64,000 nucleotides of DNA from Qipengyuania vulgaris (GCA_000756795.1 CCSI01000003.1:417947-481946); one strand, 5' to 3'; numbered from the stretch's first letter, positions 24,868 through 34,123 are shown. The notes: generated by a model not told the origin, from the sequence alone. Program-made: numbers and translations.

Positions 24868-26007
24868 GTGAGCGATATCCGCATTGATTCCGCCTTCGAC
24901 AGCGGCAACATCGAAGTCCTGTCGGTCGACGGCGCAACCGCGCGTCTTGCCATCCCGCTCGATACCAGCAGCGAATTCAAGCAGTGGTTCCACTTCCGCG
25001 TCGCCGGCGCGAAGGGCCGCGAACTGGTGCTGAAAATTACCCAGCTTTCCGACAGCGCCTATCCCGACGGCTGGCCCGATTACGATGCCTGTGTCTCGGA
25101 AGACCGCGATTACTGGGGCCGCGCTTCGTCGAGCTACGACAAGGACGAGGAAGGCGGCACTCTCACCATCCGCTACACGCCCGCCAGCGACATCGCCTGG
25201 TTCGCCTATTTCGCGCCCTATTCGATGGAGCGTCACCACGACCTCGTATCCGAAGCCGCTGCCTCCGAAGGCGTCGACCACATCCATCTCGGCACCACGC
25301 TCGACGGCCAGCCCATCGATTGCCTCGAAATGGGCGAAGGCAGCTTCAACGTCTGGCTCTATGCCCGCCAGCATCCGGGCGAAACCCAGGCCGAATGGTG
25401 GATGGAAGGCGCGCTTGAAGTGCTCACCGATCCCGCCGACAGCGTGGGCCGCAAGCTGCGCCAGAACTGCCGCCTGCACATTGTGCCCAACTGCAACCCC
25501 GATGGCTCGAAGCGCGGAAACCTGCGCGTCAACGCCGCCGGCGCGAACCTCAACCGCGAATGGGAAAACCCCAGCGCCGAGCGCAGCCCCGAAGTGCTCG
25601 CCATCCGCAACCACATGGACAAGACCGGTGTCGATTTCGCCATGGACGTCCACGGCGACGAGGCCATTCCGGTGAGCTTCCTTGCCGGTTTCGAAGGCAT
25701 CCCCTCGTGGAGTGACGAGCAGGGCGAGCGCTATTACAGCTATGAGCGCATCCTCGACCGCCGCACGCCCGATTTCCAGACCGAGCAGGGCTATACCAAG
25801 GCAGCCCCGGGCAAGGCCAATTTGTCGATGAGCACCAACCAGGTCGCCGAGCGCTTCGGCGCGACCGCGATGACGCTGGAAATGCCTTACAAGGACAACA
25901 AGGCCGACCCCGAGCCCGAACAGGGCTGGTCGCCCGAGCGCTGCAAGATGCTGGCGCGCGATTGCCTTGCATCGCTGGTCGAATGGATGGAAGCGCAGGA
26001 AGCATAA
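24868..26007 (+). CDS. M14-family (cytosolic carboxypeptidase-like) metallopeptidase
   Basis: A 379-residue protein. The first ~120 residues are a beta-rich domain typical of cytosolic carboxypeptidases, followed by the M14 catalytic domain. The zinc ligands are visible in [13 protein letters not shown] (HxxE) and DVHGDEA, and the general base is probably the glutamate in TLEMPYK. No signal peptide is present. The GTG at 24868 is preceded by AGAGGAAAAAGAAGAGG. Its substrate is unknown. Confidence 0.88.
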   Translation: MSDIRIDSAFDSGNIEVLSVDGATARLAIPLDTSSEFKQWFHFRVAGAKGRELVLKITQLSDSAYPDGWPDYDACVSEDRDYWGRASSSYDKDEEGGTLTIRYTPASDIAWFAYFAPYSMERHHDLVSEAAASEGVDHIHLGTTLDGQPIDCLEMGEGSFNVWLYARQHPGETQAEWWMEGALEVLTDPADSVGRKLRQNCRLHIVPNCNPDGSKRGNLRVNAAGANLNREWENPSAERSPEVLAIRNHMDKTGVDFAMDVHGDEAIPVSFLAGFEGIPSWSDEQGERYYSYERILDRRTPDFQTEQGYTKAAPGKANLSMSTNQVAERFGATAMTLEMPYKDNKADPEPEQGWSPERCKMLARDCLASLVEWMEAQEA

Positions 26008-26047
26008 AGTTCCTTTCCGCCTCCATCACACAATAAACAAATAGCAA

Positions 26048-26105
26048 AAGATTGTGTCGCAATATCGCAACATTCAGCGATAATTTGCGACACAATCTTA
26101 TTTTT
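26048..26105 (+). terminator. Long imperfect hairpin between the M14 and porin-like genes
   Basis: AAGATTGTGTCGCAA followed by TATCGC pairs with GCGATA and TTGCGACACAATCTT across a short loop (a 2-nt bulge interrupts the stem), followed by ATTTTT. The long stem and T-tail suit a terminator, but the AT-rich repeat could also be an operator. Confidence 0.65.
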
Positions 26106-26168
26106 CAGTGCCAGTCGACTATTTCGCACCTAAGGCCCCGCTTCTTCTCCAAACCAAGGGGTCTATTC

Positions 26169-26705
26169 ATGAAGAAATTTACTGTTCTGGCCGCAGCAGC
26201 CGCTGCAATTGTTCCCAGCGCGGCTCTTGCGCAAGACGGTGAAGCTGCCGGCTTCAAAGTCGCTGCCGTTGGCGGCCTCGACGTCATCAACCTCGAAGAT
26301 CGTACCGACAGCGAGAGCGAAAGCGGCCTCCTCTATGGCCTGACCGCCGGCTACGACACGGTTTCGGGCAAGGCGCTTCTCGGCGTTGAACTCGAAGCCA
26401 CCGGCACCACCATCAGCGAAGACCTCGGCGATGCCGGTCTCGACCTCTATGGCGGCGTGCGCCTCGGTTACGTGATCGACGACAATGGAATTGCTTACCT
26501 CAAGGCTGGCTACAGCAACGTCGATGTCGACTATGTCGATAACCTCGAAGGCTTCCGCGCAGGTGCCGGTTACGAGCATAATTTCGGCAACGTCTTCGCG
26601 CGCCTCGAGTATCGCTACACGAACTACAACATCAGCGACGTCATCGCCGATGATCTCAACGGCAACCGCCACCAGGCAGTTGCTGCGATCGGCTTCGCTT
26701 TCTAA
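26169..26705 (+). CDS. Porin-family outer-membrane beta-barrel protein
   Basis: A 178-residue protein with a signal peptide (MKKFTVLAAAAAAIVPSAALAQ) and an eight-stranded barrel pattern of alternating hydrophobic residues, ending in the aromatic C terminus AIGFAF required for outer-membrane assembly. It resembles the opacity/OmpA-barrel-type family rather than general porins. AAGGGGTC precedes the ATG at 26169. A perfect palindrome terminator follows. Confidence 0.85.
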   Translation: MKKFTVLAAAAAAIVPSAALAQDGEAAGFKVAAVGGLDVINLEDRTDSESESGLLYGLTAGYDTVSGKALLGVELEATGTTISEDLGDAGLDLYGGVRLGYVIDDNGIAYLKAGYSNVDVDYVDNLEGFRAGAGYEHNFGNVFARLEYRYTNYNISDVIADDLNGNRHQAVAAIGFAF

Positions 26706-26730
26706 GCGCAGCGATTACCGACAAACAGGA

Positions 26731-26761
26731 AGGGCGCCGAAGCATGCTTCGGCGCCCTTTT
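26731..26761 (+). terminator. Rho-independent terminator after the barrel gene
   Basis: A perfect 26-bp palindrome GGGCGCCGAAGC/ATGCTTCGGCGCCC with a closing loop of 4 bases is followed by TTTT. Confidence 0.9.
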
Positions 26762-26778
26762 GCGTGGCATCGGCAGAT

Positions 26779-26964
26779 TCAGCCCTCGGCGGTCCCCGCC
26801 ATCAGTTTCTGCGCCACGCTTTCCGGCGTACCGGAGACCAGCAGCGGCTGGCTTCCGACCATGCCGACCAGCGTCTGGCCGTTCTCGCCAACGCGAAGGT
26901 AGGCAACGTTGCTGGCAACGACCATGTAATTGCCGCCGCGCGATTCAAGATGGACGAATTTCAT
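26779..26964 (-). CDS. Small hypothetical protein
   Basis: A 61-residue protein starting MKFVHLESRGGNYMVVASN, with a predicted beta-beta-beta-alpha order (GGNYMVV, VAYLRVG, LVGMVG, then SVAQKL). The topology loosely resembles short FlbD-type proteins, but this is not enough to name it. GGGAG precedes the ATG on the minus strand. It lies between the terminator and cdd. Confidence 0.55.
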   Translation of the reverse strand: MKFVHLESRGGNYMVVASNVAYLRVGENGQTLVGMVGSQPLLVSGTPESVAQKLMAGTAEG

Positions 26965-27031
26965 GCTTACAAACTCCCGGGCGCGCCCTCGCGCCATGGC
27001 AGCTTGCTAAACAAAAGCGGTGAAGGAAGCG

Positions 27032-27436
27032 TTAGTCGAGGCTTGCAGGGCCGAAGGCATCGGGCAGGAGTTCGCTCAGCTTGATGCGGCGAACTTCATC
27101 GGGGCCAACACACAGGATGAGCGGGTCGGTTCCGCCGAGCTGTGCCAGCTCGTTCAAGACCTGGCGGCACCGCCCGCAGGGCGTGATGGGCGCATCGCCC
27201 GTACCCGTGACCGCGACGGCCTCCAGCCCACCGCGCACGCCGTCGGCCATGGCTTTCGACACTGCCACGGTTTCGGCGCAGAGCGCGAGGCCGTAGCTCG
27301 CATTCTCGATATTCGTGCCTGTCACCACGCTGCCATCGGCGAAGCGCAGCGCGCTGCCCACGGCGAAGTTCGAATAGGGCGAATAGGAGTTCTCTGCAGC
27401 CTTACGGGCGGCGGCAATCAGGTCATCGTCGGTCAT
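27032..27436 (-). CDS. cdd: Cytidine deaminase
   Basis: Cdd converts cytidine and deoxycytidine to uridine and deoxyuridine in pyrimidine salvage. The 134-residue homotetrameric-type product has the zinc and catalytic residues in CAETVAVSKA and PCGRCRQVL, and SPYSNFAVGSAL near the N terminus. It is downstream of the GH25-like gene on the same strand with an 11-bp gap. Confidence 0.94.
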   Translation of the reverse strand: MTDDDLIAAARKAAENSYSPYSNFAVGSALRFADGSVVTGTNIENASYGLALCAETVAVSKAMADGVRGGLEAVAVTGTGDAPITPCGRCRQVLNELAQLGGTDPLILCVGPDEVRRIKLSELLPDAFGPASLD

Positions 27437-27447
27437 GAGAAATGGTC

Positions 27448-28155
27448 CTAGGGGCGCACGACCAGCCAGCGCAAGGGCTCTTGCGCGGCATCGCTGGCGT
27501 AAGCTGAATTGGCGGTCCACACGGTCCACGGACGGCCCGCATAATCGGGCTCGCTCCGGTTCCCCTCGAGCCATAGCGCGCGTTCGAGGCGGCGCGCGGG
27601 GCGGTAGCGACCTTCGAAGGTCTCGTTCGGCGCGAGCACGACCGGGCTTTCGGTATGCGCCTCGACCTGGTTGACCAGCGTGAGCAATTCGCTTTGCACC
27701 GCCGCCTCGGAGACGCGCTCGAAACATTCATCGGTGGTGCGTGTGAGGCGAATGGCGGCGGGCAAGAGGTCTGCATCGCGCGGGACGATGGTGACGTAGT
27801 TGGCCGATTGCCCGTCTGCGGTCTCGCACGGGTCGAAGAGGTGGACCGCGCCAACCTGCAGGCCAGCTTTGCGTGCAGCGGCGAGGTTGCGGGAGAAATT
27901 CGCATCCTTCCCGCGCGCGCCACGGCTCGCCTCGAGATAGACGAAGTTTGCGCCCAGCCCCTTGAGCACCTCGAAGTCGACCGCGCCGTCGCGCTCGCCC
28001 ACCAGCGCGCCCTGGTCGGGATAGGTTGCCTCGTCAGGACGCCAGCCGCGCTGTTCGTGCTGGAGGTAGAGCCAGCCGCCCGCGCCGACGATCGCCAGCA
28101 GCAGGAGCAGTTTCAGGGCGAGGCCCGTCCGGCCCTTTTTCTTGCGCCGCACCAT
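27448..28155 (-). CDS. GH25-like (lysozyme-fold) protein, probably catalytically inactive
   Basis: A 235-residue membrane-anchored protein. After a basic N terminus it has one transmembrane helix (about residues 11-31) and an extracytoplasmic domain that aligns with the beta-alpha pattern of GH25 muramidases (FVYLEASRGARGKDANF, AGLQVGAVHLFDPC, YVTIVP). The GH25 catalytic DxE strand is replaced by IRLTRT, and the first-strand acidic residue (usually DVS) is ALVGE. It may be a non-catalytic peptidoglycan-binding relative. Confidence 0.6.
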   Translation of the reverse strand: MVRRKKKGRTGLALKLLLLLAIVGAGGWLYLQHEQRGWRPDEATYPDQGALVGERDGAVDFEVLKGLGANFVYLEASRGARGKDANFSRNLAAARKAGLQVGAVHLFDPCETADGQSANYVTIVPRDADLLPAAIRLTRTTDECFERVSEAAVQSELLTLVNQVEAHTESPVVLAPNETFEGRYRPARRLERALWLEGNRSEPDYAGRPWTVWTANSAYASDAAQEPLRWLVVRP

Positions 28156-28159
28156 CCAA

Positions 28160-28663
28160 TCAGCCCTTGATGTGGAGAACGCAAATCAGCGTGAAGAGAC
28201 GGCGCGCGGTGGCGAAATCGGTTTCGACCTTGCCCTCCAGCCGCTCCAGCAGCAGTTCGGCGGCGCGGTTGTGGACGCCGCGGCGGGCCATGTCGATGGT
28301 CTCGATTTCGCCCGGCGTCGCCTTGCGGATGGCCTGGTAATAGCTATCGCATATCGCGAAATATTCGCGGATGGGGCGGCGGAAGCGGGCAAGGCCCAGC
28401 AGCAATTCTTCGACCAGTTCATCGTCGGCATCGTTGATGGTGAGCAGCAACCGCCCGTCACGCACCGCCAGCCGCAGGTGGTACGGCCCGCTCGCTCCGC
28501 GCTCGGCTGCGCGGACCGGCTTGAAGGTATTCTCCTCGATCAGGTCGAAGATGGCGATGCGCCGTTCCTGCTCGATATCGGCATTGCGCCAGATGATCGT
28601 CTCCTCGTCGAGGTCGATCTTCGCAATGCGCTGGTCGCCGGCAGGGTTGGTTGAATCGCTCAT
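28160..28663 (-). CDS. UPF0262 family protein
   Basis: A 167-residue cytoplasmic protein matching UPF0262, an alphaproteobacterial family: RIAKIDLDEETIIWRN, a long RRIAIFDLIEEN helix, PYHLRL and the C-terminal RLFTLICVLH. The family has no established function. It is 4 bp upstream of the GH25-like gene, so the UPF0262-GH25-cdd set may be one transcript. It is divergent from dnaB. Confidence 0.85.
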   Translation of the reverse strand: MSDSTNPAGDQRIAKIDLDEETIIWRNADIEQERRIAIFDLIEENTFKPVRAAERGASGPYHLRLAVRDGRLLLTINDADDELVEELLLGLARFRRPIREYFAICDSYYQAIRKATPGEIETIDMARRGVHNRAAELLLERLEGKVETDFATARRLFTLICVLHIKG

Positions 28664-28801
28664 CGTGCGATGCTGCTTTCGCAAGCGCAGCGATGCGGGG
28701 CAAGTGGACTTTGAGTCTTCCCCGATATCCACAAGCTGCTGCGACAAATCAGCACGGGCAATCGCTTGTCCCCAGAGTCCCCGACCGCCATGGTGCCGCG
28801 C

Positions 28802-30328
28802 ATGGCCGACACCGATCTTCTTTTCCCCGCTACCGATTCGACCCCTGCGAAGGAACCGCAGGGCACCAGCCTTCCGAACAATGTCGAGGCCGAGGCAGCT
28901 TTCCTCGGCGCGGTGCTGATCGACAACCAGGTGGTGGGCGAACTCAACACCCCGCTGCAGCCGCACCACTTCTACGAGCCGGTGCACGAGCGCATTTACG
29001 AGCGCGTGCTGAAGCTGATCGATCGCAATTCGGTCGCCACGCCGGTGACGCTGAAGCCCTATTTCGAGAGCGACGAGGCACTGAAGCAGCTGGGCGGCGT
29101 GACCTATCTCGCGCAGCTCACCGCCGACGGGCAGGGCCTGCTAGCTACCGGCAAGCTGGCCGAACAGATTTACGACCTCGCCCTGCTGCGCGAGCTTGTC
29201 CATGTCGGCCGCAACCTTGTCGAAGGTGCATTGGACACCTCCGACGAAGTCGCGCCGATGGACCGCATCAGCCAGGCCGAAGCCGATCTTTACAAGGTTG
29301 CCGAGGGTGCGACCACGGGCAACGAGGCGCAGGACTTCCGCACCGCCGCATTGGGCGCGCTGAAGATGGTCGAAGCGGCCATCAATTCGGGCGGCAAGTT
29401 CTCAGGCAAGACGACGGGCCTCGAAACCGTCAACGACAAGACTTCGGGCCTGCACAATTCCGACCTTATCATCCTCGCCGGCCGTCCGGGCATGGGCAAG
29501 ACCTCGCTTGCCACCAACATCGCCTTCAACGCCGCGCGGCGCCTGATGGACGACAAGAAACTGGGCATCGAGGGCAGCGAGAGCCCGGGTGCGGCCACCG
29601 CCTTCTTCAGCCTTGAAATGAGCGCCGACCAGCTCGCCACGCGTATCCTTGCCGAGACCGCCGAGATCTCTTCGGAAAAGCTGCGCTCGGGCCGGTTGAG
29701 CAAGGAGGAGTTCCAGCGCCTCTCCTTCGCCAGCCAGGAACTGAACGAGCTGCCGCTTTATATCGACGACACGCCGGGCCTTACCATCGGCGCGCTGCGC
29801 ACGCGTGCGCGCCGGTTGAAGCGTCGCCACGACATCGGCCTCGTCATCGTCGACTACCTCCAGCTGCTGCAGGGTTCGGGCCGCGCGAGCGACAACCGCG
29901 TGAACGAAATTTCGGAAATCAGCCGCGGCTTGAAGACACTGGCGAAGGAACTGCATGTTCCGGTCATCGCACTCTCGCAGCTCAGCCGTGCGGTGGAGCA
30001 GCGCGAGGACAAGCGCCCGCAATTGTCCGACCTGCGCGAATCGGGGTCGATCGAGCAGGACGCCGACATGGTCTGGTTCATTTTCCGCGGCGAATATTAC
30101 CACAATGCTTTGAAGCCCGACACGCCGGACGAGACCAGCAGCGAGGACGTGCGCCAGAAATACGCCGACTGGGAAGCGCGCCACCTCGAACTGGTCAACC
30201 GCGCGACGCTCATCGTGGCGAAACAGCGTCATGGTTCGACCGGCAACGTCCCGCTCCTGTTCCAGAGCGAGTTCACCAAGTTCAGCTCGCCCGAAATGCG
30301 CGGCGGCTATGACGAGGATTACGAATAG
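28802..30328 (+). CDS. dnaB: Replicative DNA helicase DnaB
   Basis: DnaB is the hexameric 5'-3' fork helicase. The 508-residue product from ATG 28802 has the N-terminal domain (NNVEAEAAFLGAVLIDN), the RecA-like motor with Walker A GRPGMGKTSLA, Walker B LVIVDYLQLL and the ALSQLSRAVEQR loop, and ends in EFTKFSSPE. Starts at 28766 (TTG) and 28790 are also in frame. No good Shine-Dalgarno separates them. Confidence 0.95.
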   Translation: MADTDLLFPATDSTPAKEPQGTSLPNNVEAEAAFLGAVLIDNQVVGELNTPLQPHHFYEPVHERIYERVLKLIDRNSVATPVTLKPYFESDEALKQLGGVTYLAQLTADGQGLLATGKLAEQIYDLALLRELVHVGRNLVEGALDTSDEVAPMDRISQAEADLYKVAEGATTGNEAQDFRTAALGALKMVEAAINSGGKFSGKTTGLETVNDKTSGLHNSDLIILAGRPGMGKTSLATNIAFNAARRLMDDKKLGIEGSESPGAATAFFSLEMSADQLATRILAETAEISSEKLRSGRLSKEEFQRLSFASQELNELPLYIDDTPGLTIGALRTRARRLKRRHDIGLVIVDYLQLLQGSGRASDNRVNEISEISRGLKTLAKELHVPVIALSQLSRAVEQREDKRPQLSDLRESGSIEQDADMVWFIFRGEYYHNALKPDTPDETSSEDVRQKYADWEARHLELVNRATLIVAKQRHGSTGNVPLLFQSEFTKFSSPEMRGGYDEDYE

Positions 30329-30331
30329 GGG

Positions 30332-31519
30332 TCAGAAGCCCAGATTCGTGCGCCGCGCGACGGTGTAATCGATAACCGACACCAGCACCCAGCCGAGCGA
30401 CCAGCGAATGCGGTTCCACAGCGTCGCGCGCCGCTTGTGTTTTTCGAGCGTAATGTGTTCCGACGCCTCGATATGATAGCTGACGAACTCGCGCATGCGG
30501 TCGGCCAGCGCTTTGTCCTCGATGCGCAGCATGATCTCGAGATTGAGATAGAGGCTGCGCATATCGAAATTGGCGCTGCCGACATAGACCGCATCGTCGA
30601 GCACGAGCAGCTTGGTGTGCAGCTTGCAAGGGCTGAACTCCCAGATTTTCGCGCCGCGCTTGAGCAGGTAATTATAAAGCGAGCGGGTCGCCCCGATGGT
30701 CGCGCCATTGTCGCTCTTGGCCGCCATCAGCAGACGCGTGCGCCCCTTCTTCGCGACCCGCGCGATGCGTTTCAACAGTGTATAGGGCGGCGAGAAATAG
30801 GCCATGAAGATGTCGAGCTTCTCGCCCTCTTTCAAATCCTGTGTGACGCAGCGCGCCCAGGTCGACAGCCCGCGCGTGGGCCCGCCCACCAGCCAGCGGG
30901 CATGGCCGTCATTCGAGGTCCATTCCCAGTCGCGGACGGTCTTCTTGATCTCCTTGAAATGCGCATCGTCATCGTCGGTCCAGTCTCGCAGGCGGGCAAA
31001 CCAGTCGGTGAGCCCCTGCACTGCATCGCCCTTCAACCGGATGCCGATGTCGTTCCAGCCGTTGCGCTCGGGCGGGGCGAAATAGTCGTCCTCGATATTG
31101 AAGCCGCCGAACATCGCCCGCTCGTTATCGGCAATGACCATCTTCTGGTGGTTGCGGATGAGGTAGCGCATCGACCAGCGCGGGCTGAAACAAAGGTACC
31201 TGCCGCCTGCATCGACCAGGGGTGCAAGGAATTCGTCGGTGGCGGACGCCCCGAACCGATCGATGATGAGCGTGACATCTACTCCGCGCGTGGCGGCATC
31301 GCACAAGGCATCGCGTAGCTCGGTCGAAACCTCGTCTTCGGCGAAAATGTAGAAGCAGATGTCGAGCGTCTTTTCCGCTTTGCGGACCAGCTCGAGCATG
31401 GCTTCCCGGCGATCCTTGCCCGCGGGATAGAAGGTTAGCGACTGTCCCTGCGCCTCGACGCTGAAGGGCGGCGGGTCGCGATAGGTCGTCGCGATTTCGG
31501 TCGTGGTTTCCTCACCCAT
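30332..31519 (-). CDS. Phospholipase D-like / cardiolipin-synthase-type protein
   Basis: A 395-residue protein with two HKD motifs, HQKMVIAD and HTKLLVLD, the paired active-site halves of PLD enzymes. No long N-terminal membrane segment is present, so it resembles soluble ClsB/ClsC-type synthases. It probably transfers phosphatidyl groups at the inner membrane. It is convergent with dnaB with only 3 bp between stops. Confidence 0.87.
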   Translation of the reverse strand: MGEETTTEIATTYRDPPPFSVEAQGQSLTFYPAGKDRREAMLELVRKAEKTLDICFYIFAEDEVSTELRDALCDAATRGVDVTLIIDRFGASATDEFLAPLVDAGGRYLCFSPRWSMRYLIRNHQKMVIADNERAMFGGFNIEDDYFAPPERNGWNDIGIRLKGDAVQGLTDWFARLRDWTDDDDAHFKEIKKTVRDWEWTSNDGHARWLVGGPTRGLSTWARCVTQDLKEGEKLDIFMAYFSPPYTLLKRIARVAKKGRTRLLMAAKSDNGATIGATRSLYNYLLKRGAKIWEFSPCKLHTKLLVLDDAVYVGSANFDMRSLYLNLEIMLRIEDKALADRMREFVSYHIEASEHITLEKHKRRATLWNRIRWSLGWVLVSVIDYTVARRTNLGF

Positions 31520-31634
31520 ATGCGCGCTGTCTTAGCGGCCTGCGCGAAAGGCGCAAATCCTTGACTATTTCGCCTCGTGCACCTATTTGCCGCGCTTCTT
31601 CCGAGATTCTCGAACACTATTTACCGGAGTGCCC

Positions 31635-31979
31635 ATGGCGCGCGTTACCGTCGAAGATTGCGTAGACAAGGTTCCCAACCGTTTCGATCTCGTCCTGCTG
31701 GCTGCCCAGCGGGCACGCGAGATTTCGGGCGGTGCGGAAATCACGCTGGAGCGTGACCGTGACAAGAACCCCGTCGTCGCGCTGCGCGAAATCGCCGAGC
31801 AGACGGTCAAGCCCAAGGACCTCAAGGAAGCCGCCGTCACCAATCTGCAGAAGATCCTGCCGGACGACGACGACGAGATGGACGAAATCGGTTCGCTCAG
31901 CCAGTCGGCAGAAGCCCTGCGCATTACCGCATCGGCTCCGACCCGCTCGACCTCGATTGGTGCCGATTACGAAGGCTGA
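31635..31979 (+). CDS. rpoZ: RNA polymerase omega subunit
   Basis: Omega supports assembly of beta' into RNA polymerase. The 114-residue product begins [30 protein letters not shown] and contains the family motif [12 protein letters not shown], followed by an acidic tail. The ATG at 31635 is preceded by CCGGAG. A strong terminator follows at 32008. The long N-terminal extension open to 31587 is not supported. Confidence 0.95.
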   Translation: MARVTVEDCVDKVPNRFDLVLLAAQRAREISGGAEITLERDRDKNPVVALREIAEQTVKPKDLKEAAVTNLQKILPDDDDEMDEIGSLSQSAEALRITASAPTRSTSIGADYEG

Positions 31980-32007
31980 GCCTTTCGCATTGGCGAGACA
32001 TTTGAAG

Positions 32008-32033
32008 ACCCGCCCCTCACGGGGCGGGTTTTT
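32008..32033 (+). terminator. Rho-independent terminator of rpoZ
   Basis: ACCCGCCCC and GGGGCGGGT flank a TCAC loop, followed by TTTT. Confidence 0.9.
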
Positions 32034-32047
32034 CATTTGCCGACGAG

Positions 32048-32830
32048 TTATTTCCGAAACGGAAGCAACAGGCTCCAGCCAAGCTTGTGGGGGCGCTGGT
32101 CCTGGTATTCGCCCAGCCCGATGGTGAGCTTGCCCTCCGCCTCGCCGGTGTAGGTGCGGAACAGCCTGTCCCACCCCGACAGCAGCGTCCCGTAATTGCT
32201 GTTGGCTTCCCGTTCTTTCGCCGAATGGTGGATGCGGTGCATGGTCGGCGTGACCAAGAGCGCCCGAACCGGTCTCTCCAGCGCGCGCGGCAGGGCGAAG
32301 TTCGCGTGCGTGAACAGCGTCGCGATGTTGAACACCAGCTCGAACAGGAAGACGCCAAGGACCGGCAGGCCGAGCGCCACTACTACGGCCATCTTGTAGC
32401 CCATGCTCAGCACAATTTCGAAGGGATGGAAGCGCGCGGCGGTGGTCACGTCGAACGCGGGGTCCGAATGATGGACCTTGTGCAGCCGCCAGAGCAGCGG
32501 CACGCGATGCGTCGCCCAATGCTGGAGGTACAGCGCGAGGTCGAGCGCGATGATGGCGAGCAGGATTGCAAGCCAGTCGGGCAGCGCAAGCTGGTTGAAC
32601 AGCCCCCAGCCCTCTTTGGCCGCCAGCGCAGCGGCGCCCACCATCAGGAGCGGCACCAGCAGCCGCACGGCGAGAGTGTCGATGGCAAACAGCGCAAGGT
32701 TCGTGACCCAGCGCTGGCCCTTGGGCGCGGCTCTCGCCGGGCGCGCCAGTTCGACGGCAGCGAATAGCCCGAACACCGCCGCCATCGCGCCGAGCGCCAG
32801 CCATTCTGCCTGCGGTGAGAGACCGTCCAT
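32048..32830 (-). CDS. Fatty acid hydroxylase/sterol desaturase family membrane protein
   Basis: A 260-residue inner-membrane di-iron protein with about four hydrophobic helices. The eight-histidine metal signature is visible as HWATHR, HKVHHSD and HRIHHS. It hydroxylates or desaturates an unknown lipid, possibly a hopanoid- or carotenoid-related substrate (inference). The ATG at 32830 (MDGLSPQAEW) is chosen. It is divergent from the DUF3667 gene. Confidence 0.85.
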   Translation of the reverse strand: MDGLSPQAEWLALGAMAAVFGLFAAVELARPARAAPKGQRWVTNLALFAIDTLAVRLLVPLLMVGAAALAAKEGWGLFNQLALPDWLAILLAIIALDLALYLQHWATHRVPLLWRLHKVHHSDPAFDVTTAARFHPFEIVLSMGYKMAVVVALGLPVLGVFLFELVFNIATLFTHANFALPRALERPVRALLVTPTMHRIHHSAKEREANSNYGTLLSGWDRLFRTYTGEAEGKLTIGLGEYQDQRPHKLGWSLLLPFRK

Positions 32831-32940
32831 CGGCGCACAATCGCAAGCCCCACCTTCCACTGCAAGCCGCTTTGCGTTCGCTTTGCCTCGAAGCGAGTTG
32901 CGCTTATAGGTCACCCTCAGACGACCCGGGGGTTTGGCAA

Positions 32941-34122
32941 GTGAGTGATATCGGTGATGCAATCGGCACGGCGGCGGAGGGCGCGCTCGTGTCCAAGGCA
33001 GTCGAGGACGAGAAAGGCAAGCCGCTGGCCAAGGGGCACTTCGCGGAAGGGGCCTGCCTCAACTGCGGCACCGAGCTCATCGGCAGCCATTGCCATGTCT
33101 GCGGCCAGAAGGCCCACCTCCACCGCACCATCGGCGCCTTCATGCACGATCTGCTCCACGGCGCGCTGCATTTTGAAGGCAAGACATGGCGCACCCTGCC
33201 CAAATTGTTCTTAAAGCCCGGCGAACTGACACGCCGCTATATCGATGGCGAGCGCGCACGGTTCGTATCGCCGATGGCACTGTTCCTTTTCTTCATCTTC
33301 CTGATGTTCGCCGTGTTCCAGGTTTCAGGCATCAGCACGCCGGTCGACTTCAAATCCGGCACCACCGGCAAGGCTGTCGCCGAAGCGAGCGCCCAGATCG
33401 GCACGTTGCAGGAAAGGCGCGACGACCTTGCACAGGCAATCGATGCAGGTGAATTTGAAGGCGAAGAGCTCGAAGCCGCACAGCGCGACTTGAAAGAGCT
33501 CGACGACCAGCGCGCAGCCATTGTCAGGGCGCAGCAAGAGCTTCCGGTGCTGAAAGACGTTTTTGCGCAGCCCGAAGGCCCGGAGGAGGAGGAGGTTGTG
33601 GGCGGAATCCCCGTCCAGACTAATGAAGACGGTTCGCAAACCATCCCGCTCAGCACCGATGGCAAGACCAAGATGAATATCGAGCCCTCGGGCATTCCCC
33701 TTGTCGACGCAGCCCTCGAGAAATGGCGAACCAACCCGAGCCTGATGCTCTACAAAATGCAGACCAATTTCTACAAGTTCAGCTGGCTGCTCATCCCGCT
33801 CTCGATCCCCTTCGTATGGCTGCTGTTCTTCTGGAAGCGGCGTTTCAAGGCTTACGACCACGCCATTTTCGTGACCTATTCGCTAAGCTTCATGACGCTG
33901 CTGATACTGGCGCTTGTCCTGCTCGGATTGGCAGGCGCGCACCCGCTGCTCATCTTCCTGGGGAGCACCCTGATTCCGCCGCTGCACATGTACAAGCAGT
34001 TGCGCGGATCCTACGGGCTTTCGCGCTTCGGCGCATTCTGGCGATTGCTTGTCCTGACGGGGTTCGTCATCGTCGTACTGACGCTGTTCCTCCAGCTGCT
34101 GCTGGTGATCGGCGCCTTCTGA
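32941..34122 (+). CDS. DUF3667 domain-containing membrane protein
   Basis: A 393-residue protein. It starts at GTG 32941 with an N-terminal zinc ribbon (CLNCGTELIGSHCHVCGQK, residues about 40-58) and the DUF3667 block HLHRTIGAFMHDLLHG ... LFLKPGELTRRYIDGERARFVSPM. One hydrophobic helix (about 115-130) is followed by a coiled-coil-prone, Glu/Ala/Gln-rich middle (140-215) and three or four C-terminal helices. The family has no known function. Confidence 0.78.
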   Translation: MSDIGDAIGTAAEGALVSKAVEDEKGKPLAKGHFAEGACLNCGTELIGSHCHVCGQKAHLHRTIGAFMHDLLHGALHFEGKTWRTLPKLFLKPGELTRRYIDGERARFVSPMALFLFFIFLMFAVFQVSGISTPVDFKSGTTGKAVAEASAQIGTLQERRDDLAQAIDAGEFEGEELEAAQRDLKELDDQRAAIVRAQQELPVLKDVFAQPEGPEEEEVVGGIPVQTNEDGSQTIPLSTDGKTKMNIEPSGIPLVDAALEKWRTNPSLMLYKMQTNFYKFSWLLIPLSIPFVWLLFFWKRRFKAYDHAIFVTYSLSFMTLLILALVLLGLAGAHPLLIFLGSTLIPPLHMYKQLRGSYGLSRFGAFWRLLVLTGFVIVVLTLFLQLLLVIGAF

Positions 34123-34123
34123 C

